64,000 nt of DNA from Lytechinus variegatus (lineage: Eukaryota; Echinodermata; Echinoidea; Temnopleuroida; Toxopneustidae), in the NCBI RefSeq assembly GCF_018143015.1, contig NC_054746.1, forward strand, positions 21,404,464-21,468,463, in the 5' to 3' direction. The notes under the pieces are model-generated. The model saw only the letters and a list, made by a program, of their open reading frames with translations. It had not been told where the DNA came from and did no database searches. This document shows positions 23,878-34,066 of the stretch, one piece after another. Positions within the stretch are counted from its first letter, which is position 1, and each line of letters starts with the position of its first letter. The translations under genes and the position numbers were made by a program.

Positions 23878-26800
23878 ATGAAAGGCACTCAACAGCCGAT
23901 TAAATTGCCTGGAATTCTGCAGAAAACGGCGAAAATGTTGTCTGTTCGCGGAAGTGGCAAATCAGCCTCCACGACATCAGGCTCAGGCTCGACAACTTTG
24001 GCACAACCCGACAAAGGAACATTCTATAATAAATTTACTGCAGCCGAAAACGAACATGAAATGTCCACATCTGCACAGTTCAGTTCTTTCTTCAGGAGAA
24101 AGCAGCCACAGAAAATGATCGTCACATCGGAGGAAATAACAGCATTTTTCCGACTTTTTGGTGAGCAATCAATCAAAATATCAATCAGACTTGGTCTGCA
24201 GTCTCAATCAGTCACTGAGATTCAGAATAAGACAGACTCAGGGAGAATCATACTGACCTGAGGCTGAGAGTAGACTCAAACAAAGTCAGACATAGACTCT
24301 GTCAGTGTCAACCTTAGTTATACTCCTCCCAGTCCCAGTCTCACTCTAGACTAGATCTGTTTGTTACTCAAACGTAACTAATTTTAGATTTGTGTAGGCC
24401 TAGGCTAGGGCCTAACGTTAGGCTAGATAGATCTAACCAAGGCCGCTCCGGCCCACAGGCCAGAGCTCATGACCCTGGGTTGGGCTAGGCCAACCTAGAA
24501 TAGATCTAACGTTAGATCTTGAGTTTAATGTTCTTATACTTATAGTAGGCTAGGGCCTAGGGGGCCTATAGGCTACCTGTTCTCTTTAAAGGGGAAGTTC
24601 ACCCTGACAAAAACTTTATTGAAAAAATAGCAGAAAAAATAATAAAAAATATTGCCGAAGGTTTGAGAAAAATTCATCAAATAATTAAAAAGTTACTGGA
24701 ATTTCAATTATTTGATTTGTGACGTCATATGCGAGCAGCATTCCTACATAGCGAATGGTAAAAAATCAATAAAATGTCATTTTCTCAGAAAATTGGAAAT
24801 GGTTTTCACTATACCTTTTGTATATCAATAGACACATTATTTCACACCCGATCATGAATAGAAAACAAAATTAAGTCATCAGGAACCATGCAAAATTTGA
24901 AATTCATGCATTTTATATTACATAACACATGGGGCAGCTGCTCGTTTATGACGTCACAAATCCAAAACTTTGAACTCTTATAACTTTCTCACTCTTTAAC
25001 GGATTTTCCTCAAACCTTCACCAATATTTTTTACTATTTTTTCTGCTATTTTTGCAACAAAGTTTTCTTTAGGGTGAACTTCCCCTTTAAGAATGTTACT
25101 CTTAGGCCTAGATCTAAGATCTAGACTAGACTAGATTTAACGTTAGACTTCTAGATCAAGAACGTCTAACGTCAAATCTTAACAGTAATTCTAAGACTAA
25201 GTTAGCCTAACCCAGGGAGATCTAGCCTCGGCCTACGGAAATCTAAAATTAACTACATTTGAGTAACAAATAGATCTAGATCTAGTCTAGAGTGCGACTC
25301 GGAGGAGTGGAACTGAATTTGACACTGGCAGAGTCTGACTTTGTTTGAGTCAGGTTGTCTGATTCTGAGTGACTGATTGGTCAAAACACCAATGTCATCG
25401 CACCCATTCTCTCTGCACACGATTCTGGTATTTTGATGAGAAAGGTTGCATTTTGAGGCCTTCACATGAAATGCACAAAATTTATTATTTTTCCACCATT
25501 TTAAGTCAGATTTTTTAAATGAACATCTGTCTTTGTGTTGCATGTGTAAAGTTTGTGTGTGTTGTGTACCTTTTTTTACTATACGCTTGCGCGCAGACTA
25601 CAGGGACTGCACAGACTTGAGGGAACTTGCCATAACTGCTAGATTCTTTTACAAAGCACAAATCTAACATTAAGTTAGATCTAGATCTATCATTTTGAGA
25701 AAATCCAGAGCAAAAGATGTTTTTAAGTGTCAAGACATCGGAATATCTTTATGTGCTTTAGACACTGTCCGGACATCGGATCCCCCCATCCTAGTAGTCT
25801 ACTCATGTAATAGTATAAAAAAAACTCACTCTCCGGGGCCGCAGAATGGTTTTGAGAGTAGAAGGGGCCGGGGGCTGAAAAAATCACAATCAGATGATAA
25901 TTTTTTTGCATTTTCGTACATGCTGGTTTTGAAAAAAAGTGTAGGGGGTGCTGATGCCACCTCAGCCCCCCTCGTTCCGTGGCCCCTGGCTCCCGACTCT
26001 TCCATTAATTTGGAAAACTCTAAATCTAGGCCTAGGTCTACTCCTGTTCAGTTTGAAAGTAAGGAACATTCCAGTCTAACTTTGACATGTCTAGAGGTAA
26101 GACACTGAGCAGCAGCCTGAACACAAAGGCCCATATTCTGAACTCAGGTTAAACTTAGACCGTTGTCTGACTCTAAGCTAAAATCATGAGAAGCCAAAAT
26201 ATTTAAAAAAAAAATATCTGCATATATTGTCTATTTCTTATATTTGCTATTTTGTTTCCCTTTGCTTTCATAATGAAGAAAATATTTCAATTATCATTCT
26301 GAGACAGTTATACATAATGTGTCATAAAGAGTTAATTAATTGGACATGTCCTAATAGAGAGTTGTTCCTCGATTGGCTTTCCATGATTAAACTACAACTT
26401 AAACCCAGGGTTTAATTTAAACCCCAGTTCAGAATACGGCCCATTGTGTTTGGGCTTCAAGGCAACATCCCTGGGGTTAGCTGTGTTGGTGATATAGCTC
26501 TAGGCCTAGATATAATTGTCTCTTTAACCGTTTTTCTCTCCCTCTTCTTTCAGATGATGATCTTATCCAAGACTTCCTGTGGATGGACTGTTGTGCAAAA
26601 ACTGCTGACAAGGTGAAAAAAAACCCTCAAAACTAGTAGATCTAAATCCACTTGATTCTCCATGCACCTGGATCTTGTAGATCTAGGTCTTAATATGAAC
26701 CTAGATCTATAACATGTGCTGGTACATGAATTCACATCTAAATATAAACTAGTCTCTTCTACTGGACGTCACAAATTAATACTAACTTCATTTCATATCT

Positions 26801-29800
26801 TAAGGAGATGTAAACCTATTTAGATCCATGGCTTTCATGAATTCTCAGCACATTAAAGAACGTCTAAATCTATCATTGCAGTTACATGTACATGTAAATA
26901 GTAGTCATTTTGTCAGTCATTTTTATATCTCCCAAGTTGGCATAGGGTAGTCAAACTAAAAGAAGTAGTAGTAGTTGATGCCCACTTTGAACAAGATGGC
27001 ATCTAAGGGGACATTCTGTGCATGTGTGACAGAAATAATGTCAAAATTCCATGCCAACTATGCAAAGTTTGGACATAGACATATTTTGCAAATGTTGGCT
27101 CCTAATGCCTTAAATGGGGGGAGGGTTCCCTGGCATAATAATTCTAAGATTAATTTAACCCCCCAAAAAGCCTGAAAGCCTGATAATATAATATAAAAAA
27201 AGCCCTTTGCAAACTGTGCAATGCATCTTAATTTAGAGTTAGAATTTTGGTCCAATTTCATAAAACTTACATGAGATACTGGTAATGAAATTGTGCTAAG
27301 AAGGGATTTACCATAGAATTCACAATTTTATGAAATGGGACCCTGGCATTAAAGAATTTACCCTGTGGCTTTGCTACATGTACAATAATATGACTGTAAA
27401 ATATGGTCAGCTGGAAATCTACAGTAGATCTTAACATATTTTATGTCAAACAGCAAGGGTCTTGTCTGTTGTACTTTATTGAAAGCTTTAAACATAATTA
27501 TGCACCTGGACTGGATATAATTCATGTAAAGCCTTTTGTTGTCTGTTTTGAGAATTCTATGCAAAATACATTTGACTAATGCAAATATTTCTTGCTTGAT
27601 TAAGCAGTTGCATGAATTTCTGGATCAACAAATGTAGGGGGAAAACAAATCTTTCCTATTAGTAAATGATCTGTCAAGGGATTTCCTGTCTAAATCCAAG
27701 ATCATTGAAAAAAGTTGGGAACAAGTTCCCATTTTATAGAAAGTTAATTGCATCAATGTGTTTTCACTATCCTGAAAAAACCCTAATGCTATAGAAGTTA
27801 ATGATAGAGATACCCCGGTTTCCCAGCAGTGTTGTATTCCCAAGTCTTAATCAGCTTTGTTTCATTCCTTCTTGTCATTTTCATTTTAGTATCTTTTGGC
27901 CATGGTCTTTGCATATTTCAAAAGGGCTCAGTACACTATCAAGCAGTACACAAGAATGAATTTCTTCGTAGCACTGTAAGTATGCAATTTGAAAAAAAGA
28001 CTTGCATGAGTATGACAAAAATTGAATTATTATGGTGGAAAATTTCTTTTAAAATTAGAATAATCAGTAAGTGTGATTCTCATTCAACAATTACATCATA
28101 ACAAAAATTGTGTAAAAACAGAATATACACTTTCCAATTATTTCTGTGTATTGAATAAAGGAAACATGGCAATTTGGAACGGTTGTGGCATATTGATTGG
28201 TTACAGCCAGTATAATAGTCATAGTCAAGTGCACATGAACATCATGAAGTAATATCTGCAAGTATGGAACACCATATCTCACACTGGTGCAAAATTATCC
28301 CCAAATTAGGAATTTAGGGGAAAATATTGAAAAAATAATTTTGTCTTCTCCTTATTCATAATTCACAGTGAATAGCAAAAAATCTGCAACAATAAAAACA
28401 TACAGAGTAGATATTCATGTAGCATCATGGCAGAATGGTTCAATCTTCCACAAACTGTTAATGATTTAAGGGATTCAGCATCACTCAAGATACATGTAGT
28501 TCTATATCTGATCTTCAATTATCTTTTGAATCATTTATGTAACAGTGTACCTGTTCATATATAATCCTTTAGGTATTTAGCAAGTGATATGGAAGAAGAT
28601 GAAGAGGATGACAAGTACAATATCTTCCCTTGGGCATTGGGGAGGAACTGGAGAAACACTTATCCTGGCTTTCTGCGCAAGAGAGACAGACTGCTAAGGA
28701 CTATCCAGTACAGAGCTGCAGTCAGTAGAAAGTGTTGTGAAGAGGTATAAATGATGCATATTAAATCAAAAGCCATTTCAGATCAGATTATCATACATAG
28801 ACATTTATTACCACTTCTACATTGAATTTTTTTTCCATCTCAATTTCAGCTTCTGTATCTAGCCCTTTACTGACTAAATATTCATCTTTGGACAAATGCT
28901 CTGAATAACTAATACAAATTTGTATAGCAACCAACAGGCCTTCATTTTTTTACATTTTGGGGGCAAGAGCATGCCTTTATTACAACACAAACAGGAAGAA
29001 TAAAAAAAGGAGTACCGTATAAGAGTATTGAGGCATTGGATTTAAAGGTCAAGTCAACTCGAGAAAATAATAATAATAATAATGGTGGCTACTTATATAG
29101 CACACAGGTCAACCTTTAGGTGCTCATACACACAAACAATAGAAAACAAAAAAGAAGAGAATTTTGAAGTTTGAATTCTGAATAAAGGACACACTAAACT
29201 ATTAATGGGAGTGGAACAAATAAGTTTTCAGTTAGGACTTGAATGTTTCTGTTGATGAAATTTGGTGTAATTGGATAGGCAGTTGATTCCATAGCTTTGG
29301 TCCTATAACAGAGACTGCATGGTACCCCGATTTGTGTTTTGTTCTGGGTGTCAGGAGCAATAGAGCATTGGATGGTGAGCGGAAACTATGTGAAGGCTGA
29401 TATTTTGAGATAGAGCTGCGCAGATATGTGGGGGAGAGACAATAAACTAAATCATGTATAAGTAGAAGAATTTCGAAAGTGATTCTTTTTCAAAAAGGCG
29501 GCCAATTTAAGGACTGGAGGATTGGATAGATGGAGTCATATTTTTTGTAGGTTAGGAGACGGGCAGCAGAGTTTTGTAGATATTGAAGTTTTGTCAAATC
29601 TTTTTGTGGGAGGCTACAAAACATTTACAGAGTTGCTAATTTTCCGGATTTTTCCGGAATTCCGGATTTTTTCCTTTGCTGAAAAATATTCCGGGAAAAA
29701 AAATCGATTGTCAAAGTGAAATCCGTAAAAATTTCCCCTCCAAATCTTGTCACGGAGTTCGCTACGGAGAGCGCAATTTCAATTTTGGATGGCCAATTTG

Positions 29801-32104
29801 CGCAGACGGAAAATTATTAGCGTTTTGCGCAGCATGAAGTTTAGCTGGTACGGTACGCGCGAGCAATACATTGTAGCAGTTGCAAACGCCGCTGTATACC
29901 CTGCAGGGATACGGGTGTCAGCGCTATCCCAGTCGGGCGATCGCCCGGTAGAACCGCTCGAAGCACGGCCCGGTGTGGCTGCAATTGCCTGCTGCTGCGT
30001 GAGTGATAGGTTGTCTGCCGCGGGATTTCAGCTGAAAACCTATTTGCTACCATGAAATATGTGTTCTCTGGTGCGTATTCATCAATTCATATGTGTGAAC
30101 TATCCATCATTTTGATAGAAATTGTGATATATGGATTTTCAATAGTATAGGATTGTCTTGTTGATGAGTACAGTGAGTGAAAAAGGGCACCCCAGCTGCT
30201 ACATACACCCGTCCCGAGTCGCACCCATTGGCCGCAGCATATTAACCCGCAGCAGGTTAACCCGTACCGTAATGAGTAGGCCCTACGGGTTACATGATTT
30301 TTTTTTTTGAGCACCTTTCTTGCCTATGATATGAAGTTTATTATGTCATTAATTATTTGTTATGTACTACTGTAGATTAATGATTTCAGCCCTCTAAAGA
30401 ATAAGAAAACGTTCCAGCTTCAGGGGGCTTCGCCCTTGACCCCGCCAGGGGCCCTGGGCGGGCCCCTGGACCCCGGCCTGGGTTTTCAGGATTTTTTTGA
30501 GCTATCAGTTAGCATCTCTGCATTTAAGTTTGAGAAATCTAAACGGGAGGAAATCAAAACATGGACAAATAGAGTTGTATGTCATCAGCATAACAATGAC
30601 ATTTAATGCCAAGTTTACGAAATATCTTGCTGATTGGTTGCATATAGAGCGAATAGAGCCGTGGACCTTAGAGTAGTTAAACCTGAGATAGAACTACTGA
30701 ATCTAACATATTGAGATCGTTCTGATAGAAAGGATATGAACCAAGCAAGGGCAGTCCCCTTGATACCTTATGAGTTCAGCCTTTCAATTAGGATAGTGTG
30801 ATCTACTGTATCAAATGCTGAACTCGTATCAAGAATAATAAGAACTGTAATGTTACCATTATCCATTTCACAAAAGATGTTATCTGTTAAGTTGTCTTGT
30901 AGTGCTTCTACACTATGACCAGGCTTGTAGGCATAGGTCAAATAACTCATTCTCTTGTAAATATGATGTTAACTGAGAAAACAACTCTTTCCAGCAGTTT
31001 ACCTTAAAAGGACAAGTTTGATATTGGGTGGTAATTTTTCAGACACTCTTGATCTAGATTTTGTCAGCCTCGTATGGATGACAGCTTTTTTACAAACCTG
31101 TAGGACAACTCCCAAACTAAGACTTGTATTTTCTGTTCTAGTAATGACAGGCGCCAAAACTATGGCACATTTCTTTACCAAATCTGTTGGGATTGGGTCA
31201 AGTTCACATGATTGGGTGAAATGTTGATTTTAATAAAAAGAGAAAGAATCAAACAAGAATAACGCTGGAAATTTCATCAAAATATCTTTATCATTTCCAT
31301 TCTAATATCCCAAGTATTACATTAGAAGGCAAAAGGTTTCATGAGAAGGGATGTTCATGAAATGGTGGTTTTAACTTCTGTGGACACATTAAGCCACCAG
31401 ACCATTAACCATCTTGTATGTTTCAATGTAGGTTATGAGCTTGGTCCCAGACCACATCATCTGGAAACGTGAACGAATGCCACACCATGCCGGAGCTGTC
31501 AGGAAATATCCAGACTACGACGATGATGACGAGGCCATTCCTATGGGACCCGATGCAACACCCGTTCACTGCAGAGCATGTGAGAAAGCAGGGGGATTTG
31601 CCTTTGACATTGAAATTCATCAGAGTCCAGATAGTGGCTTTCTCTACCTATCATCATGCACAGATAGCTCTACTGATTCAGCAGGAAGCATTGAGGAAAT
31701 GGAAAGCTCATCGTATCCTAAGTTGGAAGAGCTTCCTATGAAAGGTACATGTCATTCTTTTTGGAAACATTCCTCAGATGCTAACTTCGTTGTTAGTTCA
31801 TGGCTGAGTACCAGTTTTCATAACTCTTTGTAAAATTACTCATGATGGCATGAATGACCTAAATATGGCTATATTGGATCATCAGTCATGTCAAACTGCA
31901 TCAGCAGAAGTTGCACAATGAAGATGGGGGCATTATCATTCTCGAATTGTTGACATTTTCACATGAAAACACATTATCCTCACAATTATGTTTGCTTTTA
32001 AATGATTAATAAAATAAGAATTTTTCACAATCTATCTGTTAATTTCAGGTCATGGGGACTTCAACTTTGAGGAAGCTTCCATCTGGGCAGCCAGAGATGA
32101 ATGA
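23878..32104 (+). CDS. SPDYA-like: Speedy/RINGO family CDK activator, complete, six coding exons
   Basis: Exons: 23,878-24,160; 26,554-26,612; 27,890-27,975; 28,573-28,744; 31,432-31,744; 32,049-32,104. All introns are GT/AG and the phases agree, giving 322 aa. The RINGO core spans about residues 80-215: [19 protein letters not shown], then [28 protein letters not shown], an acidic MEEDEEDD loop, and [12 protein letters not shown]. This agrees closely with my memory of vertebrate Speedy A, including the later [16 protein letters not shown]. Family members bind and activate CDK1/CDK2 without cyclin-type T-loop phosphorylation; vertebrate Speedy A acts in oocyte maturation and at meiotic telomeres. 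The start at 23,878 is the first ATG in the frame, which is open further upstream to a non-ATG codon; a splice acceptor-like TACACAG near 23,841 allows a 5' noncoding exon. The N-terminus is Ser/Thr/Gly-rich, and the C-terminus has a Ser-rich stretch and ends [15 protein letters not shown]. Confidence 0.95.
24205..25379. repeat. 1.2-kb imperfect inverted repeat in Speedy intron 1
   Basis: The left arm starts CAATCAGTCACTGAGATTCAG and the right arm in reverse complement CAATCAGTCACTCAGAATCAG. They stay alignable through ACTCAAACAAAGTCAGAC, CCAGTGTCAA-like and GTTACTCAAACGTAACTAA-like stretches to the border of a central fold-back MITE (24,586-25,090). The left arm is about 380 bp and the right about 290 bp, with visible gaps and substitutions. 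It begins about 45 bp after the exon 1 donor. It may be an old long-inverted-repeat element or an inverted duplication. Confidence 0.85.
24586..25090. mobile_element. Fold-back MITE, TTAA family C, copy 1
   Basis: The ends are TTAAAGGGGAAGTTCACCCT and its reverse complement, flanked by TTAA at 24,586-24,589 and 25,087-25,090. The arms share AAAATATT, GGTTTGAG and CAAAAACTTT words for over 150 bp (left CAAAAACTTTATTG, right reverse complement CAAAGTTTTC-like). The inner parts carry GACGTCATATG and GACGTCACAAATCC. It lies in the middle of the larger inverted repeat. Noncoding. Confidence 0.88.
25384..25650 (-). repeat. Interspersed repeat, copy related to 57,060-57,305
   Basis: The reverse complement reads CTCAAGTCTGTGCAGTCCCTG, then ACATGCAACAC, AAAATCTGACTTAAAATGG, CCTCAAAATGCAACCTTTCT and GAATGGGTGCG, the same words in the same order as the plus strand at about 57,080-57,300. 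It is a dispersed noncoding family whose ends are not resolved. Confidence 0.7.
26122..26448. mobile_element. MITE with CACAAWGGSCC ends in Speedy intron 1
   Basis: The left end CACAAAGGCCCATATTCTGA pairs with the right end, reverse complement CACAATGGGCCGTATTCTGA. The arms continue with ACTCAGGTTAAACTTAGACC against ACTGGGGTTTAAATTAAACC. It is about 327 bp and ends 105 bp before exon 2. Confidence 0.8.
27249..27343. mobile_element. Very short MITE, GGTCCAATTTCATAAA ends
   Basis: GGTCCAATTTCATAAAAC at the left and TTTTATGAAATGGGACCC at the right form terminal inverted repeats around a loop of about 60 bp. The GGGNCCATTTCATAAA end recalls the element at 49,500-49,658. Confidence 0.65.
29068..31217 (-). 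mobile_element. 5'-truncated CR1/L2-type LINE, nested in a MITE and itself interrupted
   Basis: On the minus strand the order is: reverse-transcriptase start ([15 protein letters not shown], about 31,205-31,165), [29 protein letters not shown] (the RT aspartate block), [20 protein letters not shown], then a jump to SSRLDFSN and [13 protein letters not shown], and the C-terminal region typical of CR1/L2 elements ([11 protein letters not shown]). The tail has GAGCACCTAAAGG, GTGCTATATAAGT and (ATT)n. The reading frame is broken by stops and shifts, and about 150 residues after the polymerase core are deleted. The 893-bp element at 29,628-30,520 interrupts it. It lies antisense to the host gene Speedy. 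Confidence 0.9.
29628..30520. mobile_element. 893-bp DNA transposon inside the LINE
   Basis: The ends are CAGAGTTGCTAA and, in reverse complement, CAGAGATGCTAA. Both flanks carry CATTTA (29,622-29,627 and 30,521-30,526). Removing the element and one CATTTA rejoins LINE text reading RLDFSN to [10 protein letters not shown], confirming the borders. The CAG...CTG ends look hAT-like, but hAT normally makes 8-bp duplications, so the superfamily is undecided. The inside includes repeated TTCCGG words and a GC-rich block at 30,425-30,480. No transposase was recognised. Confidence 0.88.
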
Positions 32105-32655
32105 TATGGATTACATCAAATAATGAATGCCAGTAATGGGCGTACAGGTAAATTTATCTTGTAGACCTATACTTGCTTAAAAAAAAAGTGGTCAAATATT
32201 TGTCACTTGAAAGGAGGAAGTCCACCCTGAAAATAGGTATATTTGAAGAAGAGTTATTTGCTAGATAACTAATTAAGCATTCACATTCCATTACCAATAA
32301 GAGGTTTTTAAAATTGGTGTAAGATTTTTAAAGTTACAAGTCTTAATGATAAACATCTAGCAGCTTGTAAGAAATTGGAAAGGGTGGGGGATAACCTACT
32401 TAACTATATCATATAATTATAATATTCTGGCATCCCTTTCATTCTTCTTTCCTTTCTTTCCTTTTTTCTTGCTTGTGAAAATTTGTGGGGTCCATGGCCG
32501 TCCCTCCTCCATCTGTATGCCAGTGTAATTGAATGAAGTTTATGTCAAAATATAGTAATGTGTCTCTGAAGTCACACTTCTCTTTAGACTTTTGTCAAAT
32601 ATTATTTGACACCAAAAGGTGGTTTTGTAAACTAGAAAAGATATGAATAGAAATA

Positions 32656-33266
32656 CCGTAAGGGCACTAGTATTCAACCTGGCATAATTCAAAGATTTTG
32701 ACATATTTCCAAAAATATTTAGAAATATGGAAACTATCTTAATTTCATACCTTTGTTATTTCCAGGGTAATCTGTTGTCGGTATTTTCTTTATCAATCTG
32801 TCGACTGTATGCGCGTAGGATCGAATTATGCGCCGATGGCCTTTTGCACTGAATTGCACTAGTATTCAACCTAGTGAGGATAGATAGCAAATCTCAAAAG
32901 GGTTTATATTGGTAAATTAGATCTAGATCTATGTAAGTCTCTGGCTTTGATTAATTCCCTGTTTGGTCTCATCTCAAATGGTCTAGTCCATAGTCAGATG
33001 GGACAAGGGCAGATTGAGAGACAGGACCATCTTTCATCGCTAGGTTGAATACTAGTGCAGACGGGTTGAATACTAGTGCAAAAAACCGTCGCCGTATAAT
33101 TCGATCGCCCGCGCACACAGTCGACTGGTTGAAAAAAAAAATAACGGAAAAAGAATAACCAGCATTTGCTCTTAGAAATAAGACGGGTCTGAAATTCAGG
33201 TAAATTATATGTTTCTATATATTTGAGGAAACTCTCCTAACGGGTTGAATACTAGTGCCCTTACGG
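32656..33266. mobile_element. MITE with CCGTAAGGGCACTAGTATTC ends, TA target site
   Basis: Nearly 29 identical terminal bases (CCGTAAGGGCACTAGTATTC then AACC) stand in inverted orientation, flanked by TA at 32,654 and 33,267, the mariner-type pattern. The core word GTTGAATACTAGTGC recurs at least three times inside (near 32,860, 33,042 and 33,064). It lies 550 bp after the Speedy stop, so it may be in the 3' UTR. Confidence 0.88.
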
Positions 33267-33618
33267 TATATGTAATTTATTTATTTATACCCTCAGGTAG
33301 TTTATTCAAATGTCTGTCTAGACAAGTCAAGTTGAATTGATAGAGAATCGAGCTGAACTGAAAATCGCATCTTCAAATTTTGAATTGCTTTAGTAACTGC
33401 GTTATTCATTCTTAAAATGGGTTAGGACATATTAGAGTGCAAGCGATGTCATAACTTCAGTTTGAATGTTTCTAGATTGAATGTGAAAGATTGTCATTAT
33501 TTAGAATATGCTGTGATACAATAGGAATTTAAAATAAAAAACTGTAAAATTTTTCAAATCCCAAAATTGAAAATGAAAATCAGATAGAAAGAGGTTACAA
33601 TTTGGCCCTTTGATTGCT

Positions 33619-34066
33619 TTAAAGGGGAAGTTCACCCAGATGTTAATTTGCTTTTAATGAAAGGTAAAAAATAAAGAAAAATATAGGTGGTTTGATGAAA
33701 ATCTGTCAAAGAATAACAAGATATAGCAAAGATCAAAATTTTTGATGAGCAGCTCCTCCATACGTTGTGTGATATAAATTACAAAAAGTTAGAAGTGATT
33801 TTATTTGTGCAGGGAATATGTAAAAAGACAAATCATTTTATGACCCCCTTCTATAAGAAAAATATTTGTTTTTATCATGTACCTTTACAATATTGGAATT
33901 ATTGAATTTTTATTACATAACATATGGGAGAGCTACTCACATATGTCACAAATGAAAAACTTCTTTGTTCTTTTATTCATAAATTTTCATCAGACCTTCA
34001 CAAATAACTTCTATAATTTTTCTATTGTTAAAACCATTCCATTGTCAGGGTAAACTTCCCTGTTAA
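33619..34066. mobile_element. Fold-back MITE, TTAA family C, copy 2
   Basis: TTAAAGGGGAAGTTCACCC at the left and, in reverse complement, TTAACAGGGAAGTTTACCC at the right. The arms share TGATGAAAAT and GAGCAGCTCCTCCATA against GAGTAGCTCTCCCATA. It is the same family as 24,586-25,090 but more decayed at the right end. Confidence 0.82.

Larger units (their letters stand above)
29043..31290. mobile_element. Family-B fold-back MITE split by a LINE (Speedy intron 4)
   Basis: The left fragment, TTAAAGGTCAAGTCAACTCG then AGAAAA, stops at about 29,067. The same element resumes at about 31,218 with GAAATGTTGATTT and continues AATCAAACAAGAATAACG then AAATTTCATC. The order and spacing match the reverse complement of the right end of the copy at 21,196-21,808. 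The sequence between is a LINE. The far end is lost by about 31,290. Confidence 0.8.
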
